From assembly GCF_014256275.1 (NCBI RefSeq), contig NZ_JACCFE010000002.1, positions 930,001 to 994,000 on the forward strand: a stretch of DNA of 64,000 nt. Direction: 5' to 3'. Shown piece after piece: positions 37,159 to 45,667 of the stretch. The position numbers were made by a program, and so were the translations under genes. Under the pieces are notes generated by a model, which ran no database searches, was not told the DNA's origin, and was given only the letters and a program-made list of their open reading frames with translations. Source of the DNA: Rhodococcus sp. 4CII. GTDB taxonomy: Bacteria > Actinomycetota > Actinomycetes > Mycobacteriales > Mycobacteriaceae. Each line of letters starts with the position of its first letter. The first letter of the stretch is position 1.

Positions 37159-38349
37159 GTGATCCCCCTCGATCTCCTCACCCGTCCGATCCTCGACCTG
37201 CTCGGCGCATTCGGCAGCGGCGTCCTCCCCGCCGGTGGTCCCGCCGACGCTCTCCGCGCCTCCTCGGTCGCGATCGACGCCGTGCACGACACCGGCCGCA
37301 CCGGCATCAGCTCGATCTACGGCGACTGGCAGGGCAAGAGCGGCACCGGTGCGATCGTGAAGACCGAGGAAGCACAGCGCGCGACGGTCGCGGTCTCCGA
37401 CCGCGGCAACGACATGGCCGACGTCGTCGCCGTGGCTTCCGAGATCGTCCGCGCCGGAATGGCGCAACTCGAGGAGATCCTGCAATCGTTCGTCTCCCTC
37501 GCGGTCGCGACCGGACCGGCCCTGGCCACCCCGCCCGGTCAGGCGATGATCGTCGCGGCCGCACTCGACCACCTCGGCCGGGCCACCGCCGTGGTCGCGA
37601 CGGTGCGGGCCGAACTCGCCGAGCAGACCGGCAGGATGGTGGCGCTCACACCGGCCGAAGACGTCCCGTCCGCACCTGCCGCCATCGCACCCGCGAGCAC
37701 GACCGCGGCGAGCACGGCGCCCGCCTCCGCGGCGCCCGTCACACCTGCAGGCTCCGACGCGGTGAGCCGCGCGGCGTCCGGGTTCGCGAGTTCGTCGGGG
37801 ACGTCGCCGATGTCGGGACTCACGAGCATCTCCGCCCCGGCCGCGCACTCACCGGGCAGGCGCGCGGCGGGCGGGTCCCGGACCGATTCCCTCACCGGCA
37901 GGTCCGGAGGCGCCGGCCACGCGTCGTCCACCTCGGACCCCGCCCACGGCGGCGAGGGCGTCGAGGTGGTCCTGCCCGACGGCAGCACCGCCGTCGCGCC
38001 CAACAAGGAAGCGGCCGATGCGGTGCGCAACGCGCTGTCGCAGCAGGGTGTCCCGTACGTCTGGGGTGGGACGTCGCCGGGCGAGGGCCTCGACTGCAGC
38101 GGTCTGACGCAGTGGGCGTACGGCGAAGCGGGCGTGGGTCTTCCCCGGCTGGCACAGGAACAGAACGTCGGCACCGCCGTCGACCCCGGCGACCTCATGC
38201 CCGGCGATCTCGCCGTCTGGGACGGTCACGTCGCAATGGTGATCGGTAACGGTCAGCTCGTCGAGGCCGGCGATCCCGTGCAGGTCGGCCCGATTCGCAC
38301 CAGCAACAGCGGCATGGGCTTCTACGGCTTCTACCGACCGACCGAATGA
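37159..38349 (+). CDS. NlpC/P60 peptidoglycan hydrolase with WXG-type N-terminal domain
   Basis: 396 aa. The first 150 residues are helical and hold a WQG (WXG) turn at residues 57-59 in YGDWQGKSG, the hallmark of type VII secretion substrates. Residues about 170-275 are a Ser/Ala/Pro/Gly-rich linker. The C-terminal NlpC/P60 domain has catalytic Cys313 (GLDCSG) and His357 (DGHVAMVIG), and would cut D-Glu-mDAP bonds in peptidoglycan. There is no Sec signal, consistent with ESX export. The GTG start is two bases past the EspC-like stop; the stop overlaps the next ATG (ATGA). It could be a wall-remodelling enzyme or an antibacterial effector. Confidence 0.82.
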   Translation: MIPLDLLTRPILDLLGAFGSGVLPAGGPADALRASSVAIDAVHDTGRTGISSIYGDWQGKSGTGAIVKTEEAQRATVAVSDRGNDMADVVAVASEIVRAGMAQLEEILQSFVSLAVATGPALATPPGQAMIVAAALDHLGRATAVVATVRAELAEQTGRMVALTPAEDVPSAPAAIAPASTTAASTAPASAAPVTPAGSDAVSRAASGFASSSGTSPMSGLTSISAPAAHSPGRRAAGGSRTDSLTGRSGGAGHASSTSDPAHGGEGVEVVLPDGSTAVAPNKEAADAVRNALSQQGVPYVWGGTSPGEGLDCSGLTQWAYGEAGVGLPRLAQEQNVGTAVDPGDLMPGDLAVWDGHVAMVIGNGQLVEAGDPVQVGPIRTSNSGMGFYGFYRPTE

Positions 38350-38702
38350 CAGGAATCATGTTTCCCCCCACCCCACCACCCGCGGGCACGACGGCCGCAG
38401 TCAGCAACCGCTCCGGCACCGTCTCGGTCCGGACCACCGAGCAGGGTCTGCCGCTCGAACTCCGCATCGATCCGCGCGAACTCCGCTACGGCGGCCAGCG
38501 GCTCGCGGACGAGATCCTGACACTCTGCCGGCGCTCGGCGAGGGAGGCCGGGGCGCGGCGACGCGACGAACTCGCCCGCGACGGCATGCCCCCCGAGATC
38601 CTCGACAAGCTCGGTCTGCCCACGCGCGCCGACGTCGCCGCCGCGCAGGCGATCGAGGACGAGGAAGAACCCACCCCGACGAGTTGGATGCGACCACTGT
38701 GA
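38346..38702 (+). CDS. YbaB/EbfC-like protein in the type VII operon
   Basis: 118 aa. The core pattern SGTVSVRTTEQGLPLELRID followed by a basic helix (LADEILTLCRRSAREAGARRR) matches the YbaB/EbfC nucleoid-associated fold, also seen in EspL-type ESX accessory proteins. It has a Pro-rich N terminus and an acidic C terminus (DEEEPTPTSW). It overlaps the NlpC/P60 stop and the following gene's start by four bases each, so all are translated together. A role as a chaperone or adaptor for the secreted hydrolase is inference from position. Confidence 0.6.
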   Translation: MTGIMFPPTPPPAGTTAAVSNRSGTVSVRTTEQGLPLELRIDPRELRYGGQRLADEILTLCRRSAREAGARRRDELARDGMPPEILDKLGLPTRADVAAAQAIEDEEEPTPTSWMRPL

Positions 38703-39004
38703 GCGAACACGACATGGATGCGATCGTCGGGCGGGCCACCGAACAGGTGACGCTGCTCGAGGAGGCCCTCGCCGGACTGCGGGCGATCACGGCGCGGGCG
38801 TCGAGCGAGTCCGATCAGGTCACCGCCGAAGTCGACGGGAACGGGACGTTGACCGGCCTCTGGATGGACGATTCCATCTCGGCGCTCGACGCCCGCGCTC
38901 TCGCGACCATGATCACGAGCACCACACAGGAAGCCGCCCGGCTCGCCACCGAACAGCGCACGCGGGTCATGACCGCGCTGCAGGACGGGTTCGGGAAGGT
39001 CTGA
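38699..39004 (+). CDS. YbaB/EbfC-family protein
   Basis: 101 aa when started at GTG 38699, which overlaps the preceding stop (GTGA). It has the YbaB layout: an N-terminal helix (AIVGRATEQVTLLEEALAGL), then the strand ESDQVTAEVDGNGTLTGLWM, then a C-terminal helix (ARALATMITSTTQEAARLA). YbaB proteins form dimers that bind DNA, and in ESX loci related proteins accompany secreted substrates. It is the last gene of the operon; the M23 gene is convergent four bases on. Confidence 0.65.
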   Translation: MSEHDMDAIVGRATEQVTLLEEALAGLRAITARASSESDQVTAEVDGNGTLTGLWMDDSISALDARALATMITSTTQEAARLATEQRTRVMTALQDGFGKV

Positions 39005-39007
39005 CCG

Positions 39008-40307
39008 TCACTCCCCGGCGAAGTCGACGACCGTCTGACTGAGCGGCATCTCGTCGGTGCGGGGTTCCGGGGCAGGCAGATACGTGACGTCGTCCAGGGT
39101 CGCGTGTCCTGCCAGGTCGAACGCGTCGAACTCGAACGGGACACTCTCGGCCAGGGCCGGATTCGTGTTGTCCATCAGGTGGAAGTGCAGGTGCGGCGCC
39201 GTGGACTGACCGCTGTTGCCGAGTTTGCCGATCACCGCACCCTTCGCGACGTGATCGCCCTCCCGCACCGAGATGCTGCCGGGCACGAAGTGACCGTAGA
39301 ACGCGTACACCGTTTCCGACGTCGAGCACGACGTGATTTCCGGTCGCCTCGGTGAGGTTGCGCTCGGGCTGCGGTTCGCCGATCACGTTCTCCTCCTGTC
39401 CGTCGAGAACCGAGACGACCTCCGCGTCGGCCACCGCGAGGACGTCGGCGCGGTAGCCGACGTAGTTCTCCTTGGTGTTGTCGCCCCGGTAGGCGAACCC
39501 TTCCCGGTCGACTCCCAGGAAGTCGATCGCATACCTCTCGAAGTTCAGCAGGCGTCCGTCGACCGACCAGACGCCGCGGCGATGATGGGTGTTGTCGGCG
39601 CAGCAGCCTTCCATCGCCGCCCACCCGTCCCCTCGGAGCGGCGGGCCTATCACCGGGACCGTCCCGTCGAAGAGCGGGACGGACACCGACGTGTCGAGGG
39701 TGGCAGGCACGGGACCCCCGGATTCGTCGACCATCCCGGCGAGGCCGGGAATCGGCTGCTCCGGCGGCGGGGTCTCCAGCGCACGGACGGAGACGGTGGC
39801 CTGCACTCCGTCCGGAATGGGTGTGGCATCGTCCATCGCGACATCGACGAAGAAGATCCCGAGCTGAGCCGGCTGCAGGCGGTCGGTGGGGGTCGCGTTG
39901 TCACCCACGCGGTTCATGTTCGCGGCCACCGCGTCGCCGTCGTAGGTCGCGAGGGCGCTGTCCGCTCGATGCGGCACGTCGATCACGACCCGCTGCACGA
40001 GCAGTGGAACGGCCGCGGTGTTCGTGACATGGACCTCGAACGTCAGATGGTTGCGGTCGTCCGTCGCGGCGACGGGTGACGGCGCGAACGGGATCGACAG
40101 CGCCACGGGTGAGGGCCCGTCGAGCTGAGCGGTCGACGGCAGCCGGTCGGCACCGGACCATTCGGTCCCCCAGTTCGGCGAACCCGACCCGGAGGCGTCC
40201 GACGTGCCGCACGCGACCGTCGCCGCGCACATCCCCAGCACTGCGATCGAGGAGACGAACGACCGCCGCCGTCGGGACCTTCGAGTTACATCGCCGATCC
40301 GGAACAT
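39008..40307 (-). pseudogene. M23-family lipoprotein peptidase, frameshifted
   Basis: Reading leftward from ATG 40307 (AGGAGG five bases upstream), the protein has a lipoprotein signal with a lipobox at ATVAC. A long N-terminal domain follows, rich in Asp and Pro. The M23 (LytM) domain begins near NFERYAIDFLGVDREG. The frame breaks after VVLDVGNG at about 39315, and the family sequence resumes one base over as YAFYGHFVPGS, then GKLGNSGQSTAPHLHFHLMD. The metal-binding HLHFH is in the second piece. The shift equals one extra base. If it is an error, the product is a surface endopeptidase of about 432 aa, adjacent to another cell-wall hydrolase. Confidence 0.72.
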
Positions 40308-40473
40308 GCAGCCTCCTCGAACGACTCGACGCACACTGAACGTCATGGTAGGGCGGCGGCACGTGACGTCGGGACCGATTAGCCGTCGACGTCGCACCCG
40401 CCGCGGCACCACGGTGGCGGGCGCCGGAAACGGTCAGCACACGGCCCGGGTATAACTTTGGCCGCGGGGTCGA

Positions 40474-40479
40474 TAGGCT
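40474..40479 (+). promoter_or_regulatory. -10 box, leaderless start
   Basis: TAGGCT, 7 nt before the ATG at 40487; the same hexamer and spacing as at 30169. A second -10-like TATAAC lies at 40451-40456. Confidence 0.45.
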
Positions 40480-40486
40480 TCGCGCC

Positions 40487-41740
40487 ATGGCTGGAGATAT
40501 CGTCCCGATCGAACTCGGTCTCACCGACGGAGACCTCGTGACACTGTGGGCACCACGGTGGCGTGAGGGCGACGACGAGTGGGAAGCATTCCTGGGTCAC
40601 GAGGAAGACCTGTACGGATTCGAATCGGTGGCCGAACTGGCCGCCTTCATCCGTACGAACACCGACAACGATCTCGTCGAGCACCCCGCCTGGGGTGTGG
40701 TGTCCGGGCTCTCCGCTGCCGAGCTCGAACCCGACGAGAACTTCTGCTTCGATCTGATCGGTGTGCCGGAGCTCGCCGCGAGCGACCCCGACGCTCTCGT
40801 CGTGAGCGAGCTCGAAGACACGCTCAACATGGTGCGCAACATCGGTGAGGTCTGCGAACTGGACGTGGTCACCAAGTTCTTCAACGCGAACCCCATCCTG
40901 GGCGCGCTCCCCGCCGGCGCCAGCGCATTCGAGGGACGCGAGGGCGAGGAACTGTGGGCTCAGATCGGCGCGGCCATCGCGAAGGGCTGGGATGACGTCC
41001 TCGACGCCGTCGACAACATCGTGGCCACCCCCGAGGTGGACGCCGAGGCGGTAGCCGTGGCCGAGGCCGAGCTGGTCGCGGCCGACGAGAACACCGTCGA
41101 CGTGGACGACGTCGCCGAGGAGGCCGAGGAAGACGAAGAGTTCGTCGCACTCGATCTGGGGACCGCGGAGGAAGAGGAGGAGGAAGAGGACGACACGTTC
41201 TGGGGTGCGGTGGGAGTAGACCCCGTCAAGATCATCACGTCCGGCGAGACGTACTTCACCCTCCGCTGCTACCTGGACGACGACGCGATCTTCCTCGGCC
41301 GCGACGGCGCGATCTTCGTCTTCACGTCCGAGCGCGCACTGGCCCGGTACCTCGCCGACAACCACGAGCACGCCCTCGCGCAGGTCAGTACATACGAGGA
41401 GATCCAGGTGGCGGCCGTCGACGGGTCGCTCGAGGTCGAGGTCACCGACGAGAACGTGTACGTCCTGCCCGGTCTTGCCGACGACCTGGCCGCCGGCCCC
41501 GAGGCCGTCGACGCGGACCAGCTGGACCTTGCGGTCGAATTATTTACCGACGCAGCCGACTTCGCCGATGACGATTCGGTGGAAACCGCACTCGCCTCGT
41601 CCGAGCCACTGGGCTGGTACGTCTCGTTCGTCCTCAACCCGGACCCGACGCGGATGGCGCCGAGCGCACCCTTCGATGCCGAGGCCACGGCGTGGCGGAC
41701 ACTCGAGCGGGAATTCGAGGCCCGCCTGCGGAAGGTCTGA
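40487..41740 (+). CDS. Conserved acidic protein, Rv3311-like
   Basis: 417 aa, strongly acidic. Two globular halves, residues 1-165 and 243-417, are joined by a linker of mostly Ala, Asp and Glu that includes a run of seven Glu near residue 231. Both halves carry a similar-looking strand pattern (DLVTLWAPRWREGDDEWEAFLG in the first, TYFTLRCYLDDDAIFLGRDG in the second), so it may be an internal duplication. It corresponds by order and length to the conserved actinobacterial protein Rv3311. Function is unknown. It lies between the cell-wall genes and add; a leaderless start is likely. Confidence 0.7.
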   Translation: MAGDIVPIELGLTDGDLVTLWAPRWREGDDEWEAFLGHEEDLYGFESVAELAAFIRTNTDNDLVEHPAWGVVSGLSAAELEPDENFCFDLIGVPELAASDPDALVVSELEDTLNMVRNIGEVCELDVVTKFFNANPILGALPAGASAFEGREGEELWAQIGAAIAKGWDDVLDAVDNIVATPEVDAEAVAVAEAELVAADENTVDVDDVAEEAEEDEEFVALDLGTAEEEEEEEDDTFWGAVGVDPVKIITSGETYFTLRCYLDDDAIFLGRDGAIFVFTSERALARYLADNHEHALAQVSTYEEIQVAAVDGSLEVEVTDENVYVLPGLADDLAAGPEAVDADQLDLAVELFTDAADFADDDSVETALASSEPLGWYVSFVLNPDPTRMAPSAPFDAEATAWRTLEREFEARLRKV

Positions 41741-41759
41741 GCACCCGCCCTCGGGGCGC

Positions 41760-42845
41760 TCAGCCCACCAGCACCGCGAATCCCGGCTTGATCACCTCGT
41801 CGATCAACTGCAGCCGCTGATCGAACGGGATGAAGGCCGACTTCATCGCGTTGATGGTGTACCGCTCGAGGTCCGTCCAGCCGTAACCGAACGTCTCGAC
41901 GAGCCGGAGCATCTCCCGGCTCATGCTCGTGTCGCTCATCAGCCGGTTGTCGGTGTTGACGGTGACCCGGAACCGCAACCGGGCGAGCAGGTCGAACGGA
42001 TGGTTCTCGAGTGCGTCCACCGCCCCGGTCTGGACATTGGAACTGGGACACAGTTCGAGAGGAATCCTCTTGTCCCGCACATAGTTCGCCAGCTTGCCGA
42101 GGACCGGGACGCCGTCGGGGCCGATGGTGATGTCGTCGGTGATCCGGACCCCGTGACCGAGGCGGTCGGTGCCGCAGAACGCGATGGCCTCGTGAATGGA
42201 CGGCAGACCGAACGCTTCACCCGCGTGAATCGTGAAATGCGCGTTGCTGCCCCGCATGTACTCGAAAGCGTCGAGGTGGCGGCTGGGCGGATTGCCGGCC
42301 TCGGCGCCGGCGATGTCGAACCCGACGACGCCGCGGTCCCGGAACCGGATCGCCAGTTCCGCGATCTCCCGGGACCGCGCCGCGTGCCGCATCGCCGTGA
42401 GCAGAACCCCGACCCGGATGTTCTGACCGCGCACCTCCGCCGCGGACTCCCCCGCCTCGAATCCGAGCAGCACCTGTTCCACCACCTCGTCCAGCGTCAG
42501 CCCCTCCTCGAGGTGCTGCTCGGGCGCGAAACGGACCTCGGCGTAGACCACACCGTCGTCGGCGAGATCCTCGGCGCATTCGCGGGCCACCCGTTCGAGC
42601 CCGACCGGCGTCTGCATGACGGCGACCGTGTGCGCGAACGTCTCGAGGTATCGCTCGAGCGAACCGCTGTCGGCGGCCTCCCGGAACCACGTGGCGAGCG
42701 CGGGCGCCGTGTCGGCGGGCAGCGCGTCGTAGCCGCAGTCGCGGGCCAGTTCGAGAACCGTCTCGGGCCGGAGGCCTCCGTCGAGATGGTCGTGCAGCAA
42801 CACCTTCGGCGCTCGGCGCAGGGCCGACAGATCCAGTGCGGTCAT
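41760..42845 (-). CDS. add: Adenosine deaminase
   Basis: 361 aa amidohydrolase. Zinc ligands are in LLHDHLDGGL near the start and later in HAGEAFG; the catalytic segment RLGHGVRI and the final SSNVQTGAVDALENHPF complete the signature. It converts adenosine to inosine, feeding the deoD phosphorylase. Its start is nine bases downstream of the deoA stop on the minus strand, forming cdd-deoA-add with overlapping or near-overlapping ends, a nucleoside salvage operon as in Rv3313c-Rv3315c. Confidence 0.95.
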   Translation of the reverse strand: MTALDLSALRRAPKVLLHDHLDGGLRPETVLELARDCGYDALPADTAPALATWFREAADSGSLERYLETFAHTVAVMQTPVGLERVARECAEDLADDGVVYAEVRFAPEQHLEEGLTLDEVVEQVLLGFEAGESAAEVRGQNIRVGVLLTAMRHAARSREIAELAIRFRDRGVVGFDIAGAEAGNPPSRHLDAFEYMRGSNAHFTIHAGEAFGLPSIHEAIAFCGTDRLGHGVRITDDITIGPDGVPVLGKLANYVRDKRIPLELCPSSNVQTGAVDALENHPFDLLARLRFRVTVNTDNRLMSDTSMSREMLRLVETFGYGWTDLERYTINAMKSAFIPFDQRLQLIDEVIKPGFAVLVG

Positions 42846-42854
42846 GCGTCGACG

Positions 42855-44150
42855 TTAGCGTGACGGATCCTCGATCCGCTCGATGACGAGCGGCGCGATG
42901 ACCGGCGGCGCGTCGGCGACCACCGTCCAGGCTTCGGAAAGTGCGGCTTTCGCGGCGGCGAACCGTTCGGGCGTGTCGGTGTGCAGCGTGACGAGCGGGG
43001 TTCCCACCGACACGGTCTCCCCCGGCTTCGCATGCAGTTCGATGCCCGCCCCCGCCTGCACCGGTTCGCCCTGCCTGGCACGGCCCGCGCCGAGCCGCCA
43101 GGCGGCGAGTCCGACCGCCATGGCATCGAGTCCGCACACCACGCCATCCGACTCGGAGAGCAGCACCTCGGTGTGCCGGGCGGTCGGCAGCGGGGCGCCG
43201 GGATCCCCGCCCTGGGCGGAGATCATCTTCCGCCAGCGATCCATGGCCGACCCGTCGCGCAGCTTGTCCGCTGGGTCGACACCGTCGATTCCGGCCGCCT
43301 TCAACATTTCTCGCGCGAGTTCGAGCGTCAGCTCCACGACGTCGGACGGGCCGCCCCCGGCCAGCACCTCCAGCGATTCCCGCACTTCGAGGGCGTTGCC
43401 CGCGGTGTGACCGAGCGGTGCGTCCATCGCCGTGAGCACCGCCATCGTCCGCACTCCGGCGTCGCTCCCGAGGTCGACCATCGTCTGCGCGAGTTCGCGC
43501 GCGTCGTCGAGTTTCTTCATGAACGCACCCGACCCCACCTTCACGTCGAGCACGAGCGCGCCGGTGCCTTCGGCGATCTTCTTGCTCATGATCGAGCTGG
43601 CGATCAGGGGGATCGACTCGACCGTCCCGGTGACGTCGCGCAGCGCGTACAACCGCCGGTCCGCCGGTGCCAGGTCTGCCCCGGCGGCGCAGACGACCGC
43701 TCCGACGGCGGGGTCGGACAGGATCTCGGCCATCTCGGCGGTGTCGAGGTCGGCGCGCCACCCGGGGATCGACTCGAGCTTGTCGAGCGTTCCGCCGGTG
43801 TGCCCGAGCCCGCGTCCCGACAGCTGCGGCACGGCGGCACCACACGCGGCGACCAGCGGGGCGAGCGGCAGCGTGATCTTGTCGCCGACACCACCGGTCG
43901 AGTGTTTGTCCACGGTGGGCCTGCCCAGATGGGTGAAGTCGAGGCGACGACCGGACGAGATCATCGCCGTGGTCCAGCGGCTCACCTCCTCGCGCGTCAT
44001 TCCGCGGAAGAAGATCGCCATGGCCAGCGCCGACATCTGCTCGTCGGCCACGACACCCCGGGTGAATGCCTCCACCACCCAGTCGATCTCTGCCCCGGAC
44101 AGTTCCCTGCCGTCGCGTTTGGCGGCGATGATCGACGAGGCGTCATGCAT
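42855..44150 (-). CDS. deoA: Thymidine phosphorylase
   Basis: 431 aa. It carries the family block AIFFRGMTREEVSRWT, VDKHSTGGVGDKI, SGRGLGHTGGTLDKLES, then GSGAFMKKLDDAREL; the C-terminal domain holds the beta hammerhead ELHAKPGETVSVG. It phosphorolyses thymidine and deoxyuridine to base and deoxyribose-1-phosphate. The ATG at 44150 overlaps the cdd stop by eight bases. It sits between cdd and add on the same strand. Confidence 0.95.
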   Translation of the reverse strand: MHDASSIIAAKRDGRELSGAEIDWVVEAFTRGVVADEQMSALAMAIFFRGMTREEVSRWTTAMISSGRRLDFTHLGRPTVDKHSTGGVGDKITLPLAPLVAACGAAVPQLSGRGLGHTGGTLDKLESIPGWRADLDTAEMAEILSDPAVGAVVCAAGADLAPADRRLYALRDVTGTVESIPLIASSIMSKKIAEGTGALVLDVKVGSGAFMKKLDDARELAQTMVDLGSDAGVRTMAVLTAMDAPLGHTAGNALEVRESLEVLAGGGPSDVVELTLELAREMLKAAGIDGVDPADKLRDGSAMDRWRKMISAQGGDPGAPLPTARHTEVLLSESDGVVCGLDAMAVGLAAWRLGAGRARQGEPVQAGAGIELHAKPGETVSVGTPLVTLHTDTPERFAAAKAALSEAWTVVADAPPVIAPLVIERIEDPSR

Positions 44151-44547
44151 GGCTGATTCTCCCCTTCTCCTCCGGACCGAAAGCGTCCGGCAGCAGCTGT
44201 TCCAGTGGTCGCGCGCCGGCCCGGTGGTCGACGAGCAGTCCGGGACCGCCGTGCTCGAAGAGAATCTGCCGGCAGCGTCCGCACGGCATGAGTATGTCGC
44301 CCCTCGCGTCACAGCAGGTGAAGGCGATTAATCGGCCTCCGCCGCCCGCAAACAAGTTACCGACCAGTACACACTCGGCGCAGAGCCCCAGACCGTATGA
44401 GACATTTTCCACATTGCATCCGACGACGATTCGTCCATCGTCGACGAGCGCGGCCGCGCCCACCGGGAACCCGGAGTAGGGCGCATAGGCCCGCTCCATC
44501 ACCTCACGCGCGTTGGCGCGCAACAGTTTCCACTCGATCTCGCCCAT
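44143..44547 (-). CDS. cdd: Cytidine deaminase
   Basis: 134 aa from ATG 44547 (an ATG six codons upstream, 44565, is possible). It has the zinc-site CAECVLVGNL and CGRCRQILFEH of the tetrameric cytidine deaminases, and NVENVSYGLG in the substrate pocket. It converts cytidine and deoxycytidine to uridine and deoxyuridine. First gene of cdd-deoA-add. The 255-bp gap to sdhC holds an iron-box-like sequence. Confidence 0.95.
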   Translation of the reverse strand: MGEIEWKLLRANAREVMERAYAPYSGFPVGAAALVDDGRIVVGCNVENVSYGLGLCAECVLVGNLFAGGGGRLIAFTCCDARGDILMPCGRCRQILFEHGGPGLLVDHRAGARPLEQLLPDAFGPEEKGRISHA

Positions 44548-44611
44548 GGTTCCCCATCCAATCATGTCGGCTGAATGGATGCAGAGAATCGCCCGGGACA
44601 GCTCGATCCGT

Positions 44612-44630
44612 ATTGGAGAGGCAAACCTAA
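44612..44630. promoter_or_regulatory. IdeR/DtxR iron-box-like site between cdd and sdhC
   Basis: The 19 bases match 14 of 19 positions of the DtxR/IdeR consensus TWAGGTWAGSCTWACCTWA. The right half (CAAACCTAA) is nearly perfect, and the left half is weak. It lies 65 bp above cdd and about 170 bp above sdhC. SDH is iron-rich, so iron control would make sense. Score is only moderate. Confidence 0.35.
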
Positions 44631-44802
44631 CTTCGATTGCGGGGGCGGTACGAACCCCGACTCGAATTAGTTCCCCCGTTTCCGTTGGGTTTAGAGTTCA
44701 GAGAAGTCGGTTCAGGATCACGTCGGGTCCCCAGTTGTGGTATGTCCGCAACGCTGCGCAGACTCGACACGTCCACCAATGACGTTGGAGGCACAGCACT
44801 CG

Positions 44803-45207
44803 ATGAGTACTACGACTGAAGCCGCTCCGGCCAAGGAGCGCACACGGTCGCTTTACCGGGGCGACCCCGGAATGTGGTCCTGGGTATTGCACCGGATCAC
44901 AGGCGTAATGACGTTCTTCTTCCTATTCGTGCACGTGCTGGATACCGCGCTGGTGCGTGTGAATCCCGACACGTACGACAGTGTCATCGAGACCTACAAG
45001 AACCCGATCGTCGGGCTCATGGAGCTCGCTCTCGTCGCCGCGGTGCTGTACCACGCACTGAACGGCGTCCGGGTGATGCTGGTGGACTTCTGGTCCAAGG
45101 GACCGCAGTACCAGCGCCTGATGCTCTGGGTAATCCTCGCGATCTGGTTCCTGGTGATGATCCCGGGCGCCGGCCGCATCTTCTACAACATGTTTGCGGG
45201 GCACTGA
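44803..45207 (+). CDS. sdhC: Succinate dehydrogenase cytochrome b556 subunit
   Basis: 134 aa with three hydrophobic helices. The N-terminal SLYRGDPGMWSWVLHRITGVMTF carries the quinone/haem-side His, followed by LFVHVLDTALV and LYHALNGVRVML. It anchors SDH and binds haem b with SdhD. ATG 44803 is used; GGAGG at 44786-44790 is 12 bases upstream. First gene of sdhCDAB. The sdhC and sdhD frames are one base apart, indicating coupled translation. Confidence 0.93.
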   Translation: MSTTTEAAPAKERTRSLYRGDPGMWSWVLHRITGVMTFFFLFVHVLDTALVRVNPDTYDSVIETYKNPIVGLMELALVAAVLYHALNGVRVMLVDFWSKGPQYQRLMLWVILAIWFLVMIPGAGRIFYNMFAGH

Positions 45208-45208
45208 C

Positions 45209-45652
45209 ATGACGACAGAAGCCAAGAGTCTCGGCAAGACCTATGATCGTCCCGCCAGCCTGGACAACCCGCGCTCACCGCGCCGCAGCGCGAAGAACAA
45301 CTTCGAGCTGTACGCCTGGCTGTTCATGCGGTTCTCCGGACTCGCACTGATCTTCCTCGTGCTCGGCCACCTCTTCATCATGCTGATGCTCGACGACGGC
45401 GTGCACCGCATCAACTTCGCGTTCGTCGCGGGCCGCTGGTCCAGCCCGTTCTGGCAGTTCTGGGACCTCACCATGCTGTGGCTTGCCCAGCTGCACGGCG
45501 GTAACGGACTCCGCACGGTCATCGCGGACTACTCCCGCAAGGACTCCACGCGCTTCTGGCTGACCACGATCCTCGTTCTCTCGATGATCCTGATCATGGG
45601 CCTGGGCACGTACGTCATCTTCACCTTCGACCCCAATATCTCGGCGAGCTAG
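45209..45652 (+). CDS. sdhD: Succinate dehydrogenase membrane anchor subunit
   Basis: 147 aa from ATG 45209, one base past the sdhC stop. Three membrane segments: WLFMRFSGLALIFLVLGHLF, the middle helix around FWDLTMLWLAQLHGGNGL, and ILVLSMILIMGLGTYVIF. The His in LVLGHLF is the likely haem ligand. It forms the anchor with SdhC in the cytoplasmic membrane. Confidence 0.92.
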   Translation: MTTEAKSLGKTYDRPASLDNPRSPRRSAKNNFELYAWLFMRFSGLALIFLVLGHLFIMLMLDDGVHRINFAFVAGRWSSPFWQFWDLTMLWLAQLHGGNGLRTVIADYSRKDSTRFWLTTILVLSMILIMGLGTYVIFTFDPNISAS

Positions 45653-45667
45653 GGGAGCACAGACTTC

